From an uncultured Collinsella sp. (GTDB lineage: Bacteria; Actinomycetota; Coriobacteriia; Coriobacteriales; Coriobacteriaceae): a DNA stretch of 11,061 nt. How positions within the stretch are numbered: position 1 is the stretch's first letter; each line of letters opens with the position of its first letter. The stretch covers positions 1 to 11,061 of the forward strand of contig UQZC01000032.1 of assembly GCA_900545505.1 (NCBI GenBank). The letters run 5' to 3'. The notes beneath the pieces are model-generated. The model was not told the origin of the DNA and did not search any database. It saw only the letters and a list, made by a program, of their open reading frames with translations. The translations under genes and the position numbers were made by a program. This document shows, one piece after another, positions 1-6,853 of the stretch.

Positions 1-722
1 TCTACGCCGGCTTCGACACCATTCCTCAGCAGGCTGAGGAAGCAGCCGAGGGCCTCAACTGGAACAAGTTCGGCAAGATCATCTCCCTGGCACTGCTGGC
101 CGCCGGCGGCTTCTACATGGTCTGTATCTACTCGTTCGGCACCATCCTCGACTGGCATGAGTTCGTTAAGAGCCCGGTTCCCGCGCTCGCCTGCCTCAAG
201 GGCATCAATATGCTCCTGTACCTGGCCATGCTCGTCATCGCAACGCTTGGACCCATGGGCCCGATGAACTCCTTCTACGGCGCCACAAGTCGCATCATGC
301 TCGCCATGGGCCGCAAGGGCCAGCTGCCCGAGCAGTTCGCCGAGGTCGACCCCAAGTCCGGCGCTCCCAAGCTCGCCTGCGTCGTTCTGGGCGTCATCAC
401 CGTCGTCGGTCCGTTCCTGGGCAAGAACATGCTCATCCCCCTGACCAACGTGTCGGCTCTCGCCTTCATCTTCTCCTGCGGCATGGTCGCCCTCGCTTGC
501 CTGCGCATGCGCTTCACCGAGCCCGACCTGCCTCGTCCCTACGAGGTGCCCGGCGGCAAGTTTGGCATCGGCCTCGCTATCGCTGCCTGCGCCATCATCA
601 TCGGCCTGCTCGTGATTCCGTTCTCTCCCGCCTCCCTCAACATGGTGGAGTGGAGTATCGTGATCGGCTGGCTGGCCGTCGGCCTGGCTCTCATGGCCTT
701 CACCAATTCCCGCAAAAAGTAA
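1..722 (+). CDS. APC-family amino acid/amine permease, C-terminal part (5' truncated by window)
   Basis: The open frame runs from the window edge (first whole codon at 3) to a TAA at 720-722, giving 239 visible residues. An internal ATG at 117 is not the real start, because the frame continues upstream with family-typical sequence. The first visible residues, YAGFDTIPQQAEEA, match the GFD/GYD-x-IPQxAEE loop of APC-superfamily permeases. Visible residues 90-125 hold the second typical stretch (SRIMLAMGRKGQLP, then a K-x-GAPK-like segment before the next helix). I count about six hydrophobic helices, near residues 24-46, 66-88, 122-142, 146-167, 187-206 and 215-234, and a short basic tail ending NSRKK. 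This fits the second half of a 12-helix inner-membrane transporter for amino acids or amines driven by a cation gradient or by exchange. The downstream amidohydrolase suggests that the imported compound is hydrolysed. The substrate cannot be read from this fragment. The family call is firm and the specificity unknown. Confidence 0.9.
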   Translation, partial: YAGFDTIPQQAEEAAEGLNWNKFGKIISLALLAAGGFYMVCIYSFGTILDWHEFVKSPVPALACLKGINMLLYLAMLVIATLGPMGPMNSFYGATSRIMLAMGRKGQLPEQFAEVDPKSGAPKLACVVLGVITVVGPFLGKNMLIPLTNVSALAFIFSCGMVALACLRMRFTEPDLPRPYEVPGGKFGIGLAIAACAIIIGLLVIPFSPASLNMVEWSIVIGWLAVGLALMAFTNSRKK

Positions 723-728
723 CGCCGA

Positions 729-780
729 GCCGGGGCGGATCAGGTGCGCGGGACCCTCTCTTCCGCGCACCGAACCCGGC
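729..780 (+). terminator. Two-part hairpin after the permease gene, possible terminator or intercistronic structure
   Basis: The inner stem is a perfect 9-bp inverted repeat, GGTGCGCGG (743-751) with CCGCGCACC (763-771), around an 11-nt loop. An outer 6-bp stem, GCCGGG (729-734) with CCCGGC (775-780), encloses it with an asymmetric internal loop. No T-tract follows, so it is not a classical intrinsic terminator. It could reduce read-through or stabilise the 3' end of the permease mRNA. Confidence 0.5.
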
Positions 781-799
781 ACCACTTGGGTAGCTTTGT

Positions 800-823
800 G
801 AGGCCTTAACCCAACGCGGCCTC
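800..823 (+). repeat. Inverted repeat upstream of the amidohydrolase gene
   Basis: GAGGCC (800-805) and GGCCTC (818-823) form a perfect 6-bp stem around a 12-nt loop. It lies between the larger 729-780 hairpin and the palindrome at 832-843. No T-tract follows. It may be leader RNA structure or a protein-binding site; the sequence does not decide. Confidence 0.4.
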
Positions 824-831
824 GCCCACTA

Positions 832-843
832 TATGGATCCATA
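832..843. promoter_or_regulatory. 12-bp perfect palindrome abutting the amidohydrolase ribosome binding site
   Basis: TATGGATCCATA is a perfect 12-bp palindrome whose last A is the first base of the AAGGAGG Shine-Dalgarno sequence (843-849). Its position would suit a small operator, or a cruciform or hairpin affecting translation start. Palindromes of this length also arise by chance, so its function is unproven. Confidence 0.35.
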
Positions 844-853
844 AGGAGGAACC

Positions 854-2131
854 ATGTCCACTAAGTATGCAATCGTTGGCGGCAAGCTCATCGACGGTAC
901 CGGCGCCGAGCCGGTCGAGAACTCCCTCGTTCTCGTCGACGACAACGGCAAGATCGAGTACGCCGGCGCCATGCAGGACCTTCCCGAGGGCGTTGAGGTC
1001 ATCGACGCCGCCGGCAAGACCGTCCTTCCCGGCCTGATCGACACCCACCTGCACTTCTCGGGCAACTTGACCGACGATGACACCGACTGGGTCATGCAGC
1101 CGCTCCTCGAGAAGCAGGCCGTCGCCGTCAAGCAGGCCTACGACTGCCTCACCCATGGCCTCACCACCGTCTGCGAGATCGGCCGCTTTGGTATCCAGAT
1201 CCGTGACTGCATCGACAAGGGCGTCTTCAAGGGCCCGCGCGTTCTGGCCACCGGCCTTGGCTTCTGCCGCGTTGCCGGCCACGGCGACTCCCACCACTGC
1301 AGCCAGGAGCTCAACAAGGAATCGCACCCCTGGGGCGATCAGGTCGACGGTCCTTGGGATCTGCGCAAGGCCGTCCGCCGTCGCCTGCGCGAGAACCCCG
1401 ATGCCATCAAGATCTGGGCTACCGGTGGCGGCATCTGGCGCTGGGACTCCGGCCGCGACCAGCACTACTGCTCCGAGGAGATTCAGGCCGTGGTCGAAGA
1501 GGCAAAGATGGTCGGCATCCCCGTGTGGAGCCACTGCTACAACAACCACGCCGCTGCCTACGATTCCGTTCGCTTTGGCTGCGAGCAGCTGATTCACGGC
1601 TTCGATATCGATGAGCGCACCATGGACCTCATGGCCGAGCAGGGCACCTTCTTCACTCCGACGATCGCCTTCCTGCCCACCTGGTACGCCACCTATCCGC
1701 CCGTCTACGTTCCCGAGCTGCACGACAAGTACGAGGGCACTCTGGTCGAGAAGGAGCTGCAGCGCAACTACGACTGCCTGCGCGAGGCCAAGAAGCGCGG
1801 CGTCGTCATGACGATCGGCTCCGACTCCTTCTCCTTCGTCACCCCGTACGGCACCTGCTCCATCGAGGAGATGTACGAGTTCGTCGACAAGATCGGCTTT
1901 ACCCCGGTCGAGACCATCACCTGTGCCACTCTCAACGGTGCCAAGATGTGCCACATCGAGGACGAGACCGGTTCCATCGAGGCCGGCAAGTGCGCCGACC
2001 TGCTGGTCGTCAACGGTGACGTCGCCGCCGACATCCACGTGCTCAACACCGACAACATGGACGTCATCATGAAGGACGGCTGGATTGTCGAGGGCGGCAC
2101 CTTCGGCGAGGCAAACAAGTACAGCGCCTAA
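854..2131 (+). CDS. Metal-dependent amidohydrolase (imidazolonepropionase/prolidase-like group)
   Basis: This 425-residue protein starts at ATG 854, four bases after a near-ideal AAGGAGG (843-849). It has the amidohydrolase-superfamily layout: an N-terminal beta-sandwich strand (KLIDGTG), the metal-binding HxH of strand 1 (LPGLIDTHLH, H65 and H67), a GHGD segment (142-145), a lysine in IKIWATGG (K186) at the place of the carbamylated lysine, H227 (VWSHCYN), H248 (LIHGFDID) and the catalytic aspartate D324 (IGSDSF). The C-terminal beta-sandwich holds GSIEAGKCADLLVV. The complete ligand set predicts an active, binuclear, cytoplasmic hydrolase. Members of this group include Xaa-Pro dipeptidases, imidazolonepropionase-like enzymes and arylamidases. 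A Trp-rich loop after K186 (GGGIWRWDSGRDQHYC) replaces the usual small-residue loop and may shape the substrate pocket. Codon use is strongly biased to C-ending codons, with no GTA valines seen, suggesting high expression. The permease upstream probably supplies the substrate. Exact reaction unknown. Confidence 0.9.
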   Translation: MSTKYAIVGGKLIDGTGAEPVENSLVLVDDNGKIEYAGAMQDLPEGVEVIDAAGKTVLPGLIDTHLHFSGNLTDDDTDWVMQPLLEKQAVAVKQAYDCLTHGLTTVCEIGRFGIQIRDCIDKGVFKGPRVLATGLGFCRVAGHGDSHHCSQELNKESHPWGDQVDGPWDLRKAVRRRLRENPDAIKIWATGGGIWRWDSGRDQHYCSEEIQAVVEEAKMVGIPVWSHCYNNHAAAYDSVRFGCEQLIHGFDIDERTMDLMAEQGTFFTPTIAFLPTWYATYPPVYVPELHDKYEGTLVEKELQRNYDCLREAKKRGVVMTIGSDSFSFVTPYGTCSIEEMYEFVDKIGFTPVETITCATLNGAKMCHIEDETGSIEAGKCADLLVVNGDVAADIHVLNTDNMDVIMKDGWIVEGGTFGEANKYSA

Positions 2132-2134
2132 GCT

Positions 2135-2143
2135 ACCGTTCAT
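2135..2143 (+). promoter_or_regulatory. Single LytTR-like half-site (weak candidate)
   Basis: ACCGTTCAT matches the general LytTR half-site pattern [TA][AC][CA]GTTN[AG][TG] at every position. It lies just after the amidohydrolase stop and about 105 bases before the first kinase. LytTR regulators normally need two direct repeats about one helical turn apart in register, and I find no good second copy, so this may be chance. Confidence 0.2.
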
Positions 2144-2172
2144 CGATGGCTTGATGTAAAACACAGTATTTG

Positions 2173-2187
2173 ATTGCATAATGCAAT
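2173..2187. promoter_or_regulatory. 15-bp palindrome ATTGCAT-A-ATGCAAT overlapping a -10-like box
   Basis: Two perfect 7-bp arms flank a single A at 2180. The centre contains CATAAT (2177-2182), which resembles a bacterial -10 element. A TTGATG at 2151-2156 could be a -35, but the 20-base spacing is too long for a standard promoter. A palindrome across a -10 box is a typical repressor or activator operator position. It lies upstream of the first LytS/LytTR operon. Read as an operator it is inference; the symmetry is directly visible. Confidence 0.4.
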
Positions 2188-2218
2188 GGAGAGGGTCGCT
2201 TGCGGCCCTCTTTATTGC
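2183..2218 (+). terminator. Intrinsic terminator after the amidohydrolase gene
   Basis: The core stem is AGAGGGTCG (2190-2198) with CGGCCCTCT (2203-2211), containing one G-T pair, around a CTTG tetraloop (2199-2202). It extends outward through two G-T pairs to GCAAT (2183-2187) with ATTGC (2214-2218). A short T-rich run, TTTATT, follows the core. It ends the permease/amidohydrolase unit. Because only 31 bases separate it from the kinase start, it may also act on transcripts entering the kinase operon. It makes an in-frame ATG at 2181 an unlikely kinase start. Confidence 0.75.
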
Positions 2219-2237
2219 TATGGGGTGCGTCAGTAAG

Positions 2238-2243
2238 AAGGAG
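2238..2243 (+). promoter_or_regulatory. Ribosome binding site that favours a GTG start at 2250
   Basis: AAGGAG directly abuts an in-frame ATG at 2244 with no spacer, but lies 6 bases before the in-frame GTG at 2250, which is normal spacing. The GTG is therefore the likelier start of the kinase. Confidence 0.65.
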
Positions 2244-2249
2244 ATGACG

Positions 2250-3635
2250 GTGGATTTAAACAGGCTGATTCTGGGCAAGAGTTACAACTCTACCAAGGTC
2301 TTTCGTACGGCCCAGCATGTGGTCCAGGCCATCCTGCTCGGTGTTGTCGTTCCGGCGCTTATTCTGCTGCTTATCTGGGATTTAACCGATAATCCCAATC
2401 CCGTTCCGGGCGTTGTCGTTATTGCCGGCCTGGTCATGCTGTGCTTCTTTTTCTCGTATGTCTTTGTGGTCCCCGACGACCTCACATCGAGCGCAACCGA
2501 CCGTACGCTCGCCATCGCATCAAAAATATTCGCCTACACGTCGCGCGGCCTTACGCCCGAAGCTGCCCTGGGCGCCTCTAAGATCATCCTGTCCGAAACT
2601 ATCGCCTCTGCCATCTGCTTTACCGACGGCAAGCAGGTGTTGGCAAGCTGGGGCGAGGACTCGGCAAAATGCCCCGCGGGCACCCCGGTGGTGCTGCGGA
2701 CTACGCTCAACGTGATCAACAGCGGTGAGCAAAGCGTGTTCTCGCGCGATGCCTCGACCGAGACAGGTGGCTACTTTCCGCGCCTGCGCGCCGGTATTGT
2801 CGCACCGCTTACCGTGCGCGGGCATTGCGTGGGCACGCTCGAGCTGTATTATCCCCGTCTGAGCAGCATCGATATGCGCCAGACGGCGCTTGCCTCGGGC
2901 TTTGCCGACCTCATTTCCACACAGCTTGCGAGCTTTGAGCTCGAGCGCCAGGACGAGCTTACGGCCCGTGTGGAGCTGCGCGCCTTGCAATCGCAGGTCG
3001 ATCCTCATTTTCTATCCAATACCATTAGCACGATCGTGTCACTCGTGCGAACCGAGCCCGACAAGGCGCGATCGCTGCTGATCGACTTCTCCAACTACTA
3101 TCGTCAGACGCTTTCTGATTCCGATACGCTCACCACGCTCGAGCACGAGGTGGAACAGGGTACTCGCTATATCAATCTTATGCAGGCTCGTTATGGTGAC
3201 GGCCGTCTGCGCGTCTCGGTCGATATCGACTTTGAGGTGCGCGATTGCATGGTGCCGCCGTTTATCTTGCAGCCGTTGCTCGAAAACTGCATCAAGCACG
3301 CGCAGCGCGAGACCGAGCCGCTTTCTATTCATGTTAGGGCTTTCGAGACCGATGACGGTTTGGAGATCATCGTCGAGGACGATGGCATCGGTATGAGCGA
3401 AGAGGTCTGCGCGCATCTGTTTGAGCAACATCGCCGAGAGGAGCCCGAGAGCATTACCGCTGACGGCTTCGTCAAGCGAGGTTGCGGCCTGGCGCTCTTC
3501 AACGTGCTTCAGCGCATCCATTTCTTTTACGGAGAAGATTCCGGCATGCGCGTGAAGTCCCAGGAGGGCGTGGGAACGCAGGTCATCGTCGAGCTGAACG
3601 GCGAGCCGCATGAGCCCGCGCCGTTGACGGCGTAG
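2250..3635 (+). CDS. LytS-like sensor histidine kinase, copy 1 (His_kinase/HATPase_c)
   Basis: With the GTG start the protein has 461 residues; alternatives are ATG 2244 (two residues longer) and the improbable ATG 2181. Two membrane helices lie near residues 23-45 and 52-75, with little between them to sense outside signals. Residues about 80-230 look like a GAF-type cytoplasmic sensor domain (VGTLELYY, then ALASGFADLISTQLA). The histidine box is at 244-262, with H253 as likely phosphoacceptor in LQSQVDPHFLSNT. The usual sequence here is NPHFLFN, so this copy differs at two normally conserved positions (D251, S256). The ATP-binding domain has its N-box at PLLENCIKHA (N346), its D-box at EDDGIG (D378), and a GCGLALFNV glycine loop (411-419). 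LytS-type kinases phosphorylate a partner LytTR regulator, encoded 38 bases downstream. The signal is unknown. It is a clear paralogue of the kinase at 8162-9505. Confidence 0.92.
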   Translation: MDLNRLILGKSYNSTKVFRTAQHVVQAILLGVVVPALILLLIWDLTDNPNPVPGVVVIAGLVMLCFFFSYVFVVPDDLTSSATDRTLAIASKIFAYTSRGLTPEAALGASKIILSETIASAICFTDGKQVLASWGEDSAKCPAGTPVVLRTTLNVINSGEQSVFSRDASTETGGYFPRLRAGIVAPLTVRGHCVGTLELYYPRLSSIDMRQTALASGFADLISTQLASFELERQDELTARVELRALQSQVDPHFLSNTISTIVSLVRTEPDKARSLLIDFSNYYRQTLSDSDTLTTLEHEVEQGTRYINLMQARYGDGRLRVSVDIDFEVRDCMVPPFILQPLLENCIKHAQRETEPLSIHVRAFETDDGLEIIVEDDGIGMSEEVCAHLFEQHRREEPESITADGFVKRGCGLALFNVLQRIHFFYGEDSGMRVKSQEGVGTQVIVELNGEPHEPAPLTA

Positions 3636-3673
3636 CACGCGGTTAGATTGAGAGAAAAAGAGGGGAAGCACAT

Positions 3674-4408
3674 ATGTCCGAAGGCTGGAACATCTTGGTG
3701 GTTGATGACGAGCCTCCCATTAGGGCTGAGCTACGCTATCTGTTGGAAAAGGATGCGCGTGTGGGCCAGATTGCCGAGGCGGGCAATGTCACCGAAGCCG
3801 TGGAGTCGATTCTGTCGAACAAGCCCGACGTGTTGTTTTTAGACATTACCATGCCCGGTCGCTCGGGAATTGAGCTTGCCGAGACGCTGCAGAACCTAAA
3901 GACGCCGCCGGTCGTGGTGTTTGTGACGGCGTTTGCCGAGTTTGCCGCCGATGCGTATAACCTCGATGCGGTCGACTATGTCGTCAAGCCGGTCGAGGAC
4001 GCACGCCTGTCAAAGGCACTCGACAAGATCGAGGCAGCCTTGGGTGCCCGTCGTGTTATCCACGCTCCGCGCCAGCCTTTGCGTCTGACGGTGGACCGCG
4101 GGGGCAAAAAGGTGTTCATTCCCGCCGCAGACGTCTGCTACTTTGAGGCGCGCGCCGATTTTTGCAACGCCATCTGCGCCGAGGGAACGTACCTGATCAA
4201 TGAGTCGATCTCTTCGCTCGAGCGTCGCTTGGTCTCCGAGGGCTTTATTCGCGTTCATCGCAGCTATCTGGTCAATTTGGAAGACGTGCACAATGTCGAG
4301 ATCGGTTCCACGGGTCTTATGGAGCTCAGACTCGATCGCGTAACCTCGACGGTGCCCGTGTCCCGCCGTCGCGCTGCCGAGGTTAAAGCACACTTGGGGC
4401 TTGCGTAG
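3674..4408 (+). CDS. LytTR-family response regulator, copy 1
   Basis: The ATG at 3674 follows AGGGGA (3661-3666) by 7 bases; the product has 244 residues. An N-terminal receiver domain (about 5-120) has the acidic pair D11/D12, phosphoacceptor D57 (LFLDITMPG), T85 (VFVTAF) and K105 (VVKPVEDA), the full set for phosphorylation. The C-terminal LytTR DNA-binding domain (about 135-242) shows VFIPAADVCYFEA, then SLERRL, FIRVHRSYLVNL and VPVSRRR, typical of AgrA/LytR-type regulators. It is almost certainly the partner of the kinase ending 38 bases upstream and should be a cytoplasmic transcription activator. Targets may include its own operon or neighbouring envelope and transport genes, but this is inference. 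It closely resembles the regulator at 9578-10294 over its whole length. Confidence 0.95.
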   Translation: MSEGWNILVVDDEPPIRAELRYLLEKDARVGQIAEAGNVTEAVESILSNKPDVLFLDITMPGRSGIELAETLQNLKTPPVVVFVTAFAEFAADAYNLDAVDYVVKPVEDARLSKALDKIEAALGARRVIHAPRQPLRLTVDRGGKKVFIPAADVCYFEARADFCNAICAEGTYLINESISSLERRLVSEGFIRVHRSYLVNLEDVHNVEIGSTGLMELRLDRVTSTVPVSRRRAAEVKAHLGLA

Positions 4409-4459
4409 ACGGTCTGCGTGCCGTCGTTTACCATCGCAGGTTTGGCATGGGCGCGCGGT

Positions 4460-4469
4460 GGGCATAATG
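4460..4469 (+). promoter_or_regulatory. Putative -10 region before the phospholipase-like gene
   Basis: CATAAT (4463-4468) lies in the context GTGGGCATAATGG, 32 bases before the ATG at 4501. A TTGGCA (4442-4447) lies 15 bases upstream as a possible but tightly spaced -35. Similar TGGG-[TC]A[TC][AG]ATG words precede the genes starting at 5547 and 6978. This would allow transcription independent of the two-component pair. Confidence 0.35.
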
Positions 4470-4500
4470 GGTGGCATCGAATGAAATCGAAAGGATCATT

Positions 4501-5445
4501 ATGCCCGCGCTTATCACCCATCATCTGTTTGGCGAGGAAAGCATCGACCGTCTTCCACAGGGCGTCATCACGTCCGATGAAGAGCGCATTGCCTTTATCT
4601 TGGGCAACCAAGGCCCCGACCCGTTTTTCTTTCACATTCTGACACCGCGTGTTTCCGACTGCACGCTGCTGGCGCAGGTCATGCATCGGTCGCGCATGTC
4701 TCGTCAGTTTGCGTGCCTGCGCGACGGCGTGTCGCATCTGCTGCCGCGCGACGCCAGCTTGGGTCGTGCCTTTGCGCTGGGCCTGCTGTCTCATTACGTG
4801 CTCGACCGCAACGCTCATCCCTTTGTCTATGAGCAGCAGTTTGGCATTGTCGAGTCCGATTCAGAGCTTGAGGATTCGAGCAGTCAGGTCCATGCCGTGA
4901 TCGAGAGCGACCTGGATGTGCTGATGCTGCAGCTTAAACGCGATGGCGCTACGGTTGACGATTACCCGCCGGCGGGCGAGATCGTCACCACTGATCGCAT
5001 CAATCGCGTGGCCGGCGTGCTGATGAGCTATGTTGCCGGACGCGTGTACGGCATTGACATTCCGGCGGGGGAGTACGGTGCTGCCGTTGCCAATATGCAG
5101 CGACTTTACCGTGCGATTGAGCCGGCCGGCTCCGCAAAGACGCGCGCGATCTCGCTGGTTGAGGGCTTGGTGCACGACTACTCGCTGCTCGACGGCCTTG
5201 CCCATCGCGTGACGACGGAGCTGCCCGAGCGCACCGGTAACCTGGGCCACCTGACATGGAAGAACCCCTTTACCGATGAGGTCTCGACTGAGAACTTCCC
5301 CGAGGTCTTTGATCGCGCGCTGGTCGATTACGAGTGCACGGTCGCACGTTTTATCGAGACCGGTGACATGGATGCCGTGACCAGTCACGTCAACTACAGC
5401 GGTCGCGTGCTCAATGCCGATGAGGAGTTCGACCGCGAGGAATAG
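4501..5445 (+). CDS. Zinc-dependent phospholipase C-like protein, cytoplasmic
   Basis: I choose the ATG at 4501 (314 residues) because GAAAGGA (4489-4495) lies at normal spacing before it; an in-frame ATG at 4471 would put that site inside the gene. The metal ligands expected of the zinc-dependent phospholipase C fold appear in order: H7 (ITHHLF), D40 (GNQGPDPFFF), H98 and D102 (LSHYVLDRNAHPF, with H106), then H131 and E135 (HAVIESDLD). The GxQGPD and HYVxDxxxHP patterns are family hallmarks. There is no signal peptide or membrane segment, so unlike secreted clostridial enzymes it should stay in the cytoplasm. Bacterial homologues of this intracellular type are mostly uncharacterised, so membrane-lipid or other phosphoester hydrolysis is only a possibility. 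The gene follows the two-component pair by 92 bases without a strong terminator, but a promoter-like sequence lies between, so co-transcription is uncertain. Confidence 0.82.
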   Translation: MPALITHHLFGEESIDRLPQGVITSDEERIAFILGNQGPDPFFFHILTPRVSDCTLLAQVMHRSRMSRQFACLRDGVSHLLPRDASLGRAFALGLLSHYVLDRNAHPFVYEQQFGIVESDSELEDSSSQVHAVIESDLDVLMLQLKRDGATVDDYPPAGEIVTTDRINRVAGVLMSYVAGRVYGIDIPAGEYGAAVANMQRLYRAIEPAGSAKTRAISLVEGLVHDYSLLDGLAHRVTTELPERTGNLGHLTWKNPFTDEVSTENFPEVFDRALVDYECTVARFIETGDMDAVTSHVNYSGRVLNADEEFDREE

Positions 5446-5495
5446 GGCTCGTGCGTGCCCCTTTGCCGAATCCTTACCGGTGCTTCTGGACAATT

Positions 5496-5506
5496 GGGGT
5501 ACGATG
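5496..5506 (+). promoter_or_regulatory. Putative -10 region before the transporter gene
   Basis: TACGAT (5500-5505) in the context TTGGGGTACGATG lies about 40 bases before the ATG at 5547. It resembles the -10-like words at 4460 and 6896. No well-spaced -35 hexamer is visible (TTACCG at 5474-5479 is 20 bases away). Confidence 0.3.
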
Positions 5507-5546
5507 AACTAACTGCATATCGGGCGAATACGAAGGGTCCCTGTTC

Positions 5547-6806
5547 ATGAAATACACCAAGCTCGAGCGTAACTGGGTCATGTACGATGTGGGAAACTCG
5601 GCCCTCGTGCTGCTCAATACCTCGGTGGTGCCCATCTACTTTAACGCCATCAATACCGGTGCTTCCTCGGCAGACCTGGTGGTCGCTTGGGGCAACGCAC
5701 AGACGATTGCCTCGCTGGTCATTGCCATGCTCATGCCCATTCTGGGCGCGCTTGCCGATTACGCCGGCAACAAGATCAAGTTCTTCTTGGGCTTCTTCCT
5801 CACGGGCCTGGTTCTTTGCCTGGCGCAGGCTATCCCAATGTCCGCCATGGCATTTTTGACCGTGTACGTGCTGTGCACCATCGGCCTAAACTCTTCTATG
5901 ACGTTCTACGACGCCATGCTGCCCGACATTACCACCGACGAGCGCATGGACGCCGTGTCCAGCTCGGGCTATGCCTGGGGCTACATCGGTTCTACCGTGC
6001 CGTTCATCATCTGCCTGGCGCTTATCATGGGTGGTCCCGCTCTTGGCGTCCCCACCATGCTGGCAACGCGTCTGTCGTTTGTCATCACTGGTGCCTGGTG
6101 GCTCATCTTTACCCTGCCGCTCATTCGCACCTATAAGCAAAAGTACGGTCGCGAGCGCGGTCCCGAGGACACCATCGGCCACATCGTGGGCGGCGTGTTC
6201 TCCGAGGTCGGACACACCATGCGCGAGATCGCCCACAACAAGACCGTACTGGTCTACATGATCGCGTTCTTCTTCTACATCGACGGTGTACACACGGTCA
6301 TTTCCATGGCAACCAGCTACGGATCGGCTTTGGGCATCGACTCGACCCAACTGGTGCTGGCCCTGCTCGTTACGCAGTTTGTGGCCTTCCCGTCCGCCAT
6401 CATCTACGGTAAGCTCGCCGGCCGCGTGGGCACACTCAATATGATCTTGGTGGCCGTCGCCGCCTATATGGGCATCGTGCTCTTTGCCGCGTTTTTCTTA
6501 AAGACCGCCTTTGAGTTTTGGGTGCTCGCTATTTTGGTTGGCCTGTTCCAGGGCGGCGTGCAGGCGCTCAGCCGTAGCTACTTTGGCCGCATTATCCCCA
6601 AGGAAAAGTCCAACGAGTACTACGGCTTCTTTGACATCTTTGGTCGTTATGCAAGCGTTATGGGCACCTTCCTGGTGTCGGTCGTCACCTCGCTGACCGG
6701 CAACCCGTCGCTAGGCGTCCTTTCTATTGGCGTTCTGCTGATCGTTGGCTTTATGCTGCTGGTTCGCCTGTCCCGCATGACTCGGGCAGCAGAGCATGCC
6801 GCATAG
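5547..6806 (+). CDS. UMF1/ATG22-like major facilitator transporter
   Basis: The protein has 419 residues and starts at an ATG nine bases after GAAGGG (5532-5537). About twelve hydrophobic helices are visible (near 12-33, 48-70, 78-97, 100-118, 140-162, 170-192, 232-255, 266-288, 296-317, 322-345, 364-386 and 388-407), with a longer basic cytoplasmic loop at 193-231. Hallmarks of the bacterial UMF1 family, related to the yeast vacuolar amino-acid exporter Atg22, are WVMYDVGNSA at 10-19, LADYAGNK at 69-76, FYDAMLPDIT at 120-129, FQGGVQALSRSYFGR at 334-348 and NEYYGFFDIFGRYASVMG at 356-373. Its length is typical. Substrate is unknown; amino-acid or small-metabolite export is the family-based guess. 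It follows the phospholipase-like gene by 101 bases with a promoter-like sequence between, so it may be a single-gene unit. The next terminator is about 115 bases downstream. Confidence 0.9.
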   Translation: MKYTKLERNWVMYDVGNSALVLLNTSVVPIYFNAINTGASSADLVVAWGNAQTIASLVIAMLMPILGALADYAGNKIKFFLGFFLTGLVLCLAQAIPMSAMAFLTVYVLCTIGLNSSMTFYDAMLPDITTDERMDAVSSSGYAWGYIGSTVPFIICLALIMGGPALGVPTMLATRLSFVITGAWWLIFTLPLIRTYKQKYGRERGPEDTIGHIVGGVFSEVGHTMREIAHNKTVLVYMIAFFFYIDGVHTVISMATSYGSALGIDSTQLVLALLVTQFVAFPSAIIYGKLAGRVGTLNMILVAVAAYMGIVLFAAFFLKTAFEFWVLAILVGLFQGGVQALSRSYFGRIIPKEKSNEYYGFFDIFGRYASVMGTFLVSVVTSLTGNPSLGVLSIGVLLIVGFMLLVRLSRMTRAAEHAA

Positions 6807-6853
6807 GAGCGAGCGGCTATTGTGCCTGTCCACGGTACTCTTTTGGGGTTATC

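Noticed and set aside
2151..2182. Standard promoter TTGATG / CATAAT for the first kinase
   Set aside because: The spacing between hexamers is 20 bases, beyond the normal 16-18, so only the -10-like box and palindrome are reported.
2181..2249. Earlier ATG start (2181) for the first kinase
   Set aside because: It would place the terminator hairpin and the AAGGAG ribosome site inside the coding region and has no ribosome site of its own.
806..2278. 490-codon open frame on the - strand
   Set aside because: It lies fully opposite the amidohydrolase, whose catalytic motifs are clear. Its low-complexity Val/Ala/Asp/Gly/Leu-rich product is the usual antisense shadow of strongly C/G-biased codons.
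4408..4430. Terminator between regulator 1 and the phospholipase-like gene
   Set aside because: GACGGT/GCCGTC forms only a 6-bp stem and is followed by GTTTA, too weak to call a terminator.
4471..4500. Earlier ATG start (4471) for the phospholipase-like gene
   Set aside because: It would include the GAAAGGA ribosome site of the ATG at 4501, and the family-like sequence begins only at MPALITHH.
5445..5464. Terminator after the phospholipase-like gene
   Set aside because: GGGC/GCCC is only a 4-bp stem with a short CTTT after it.
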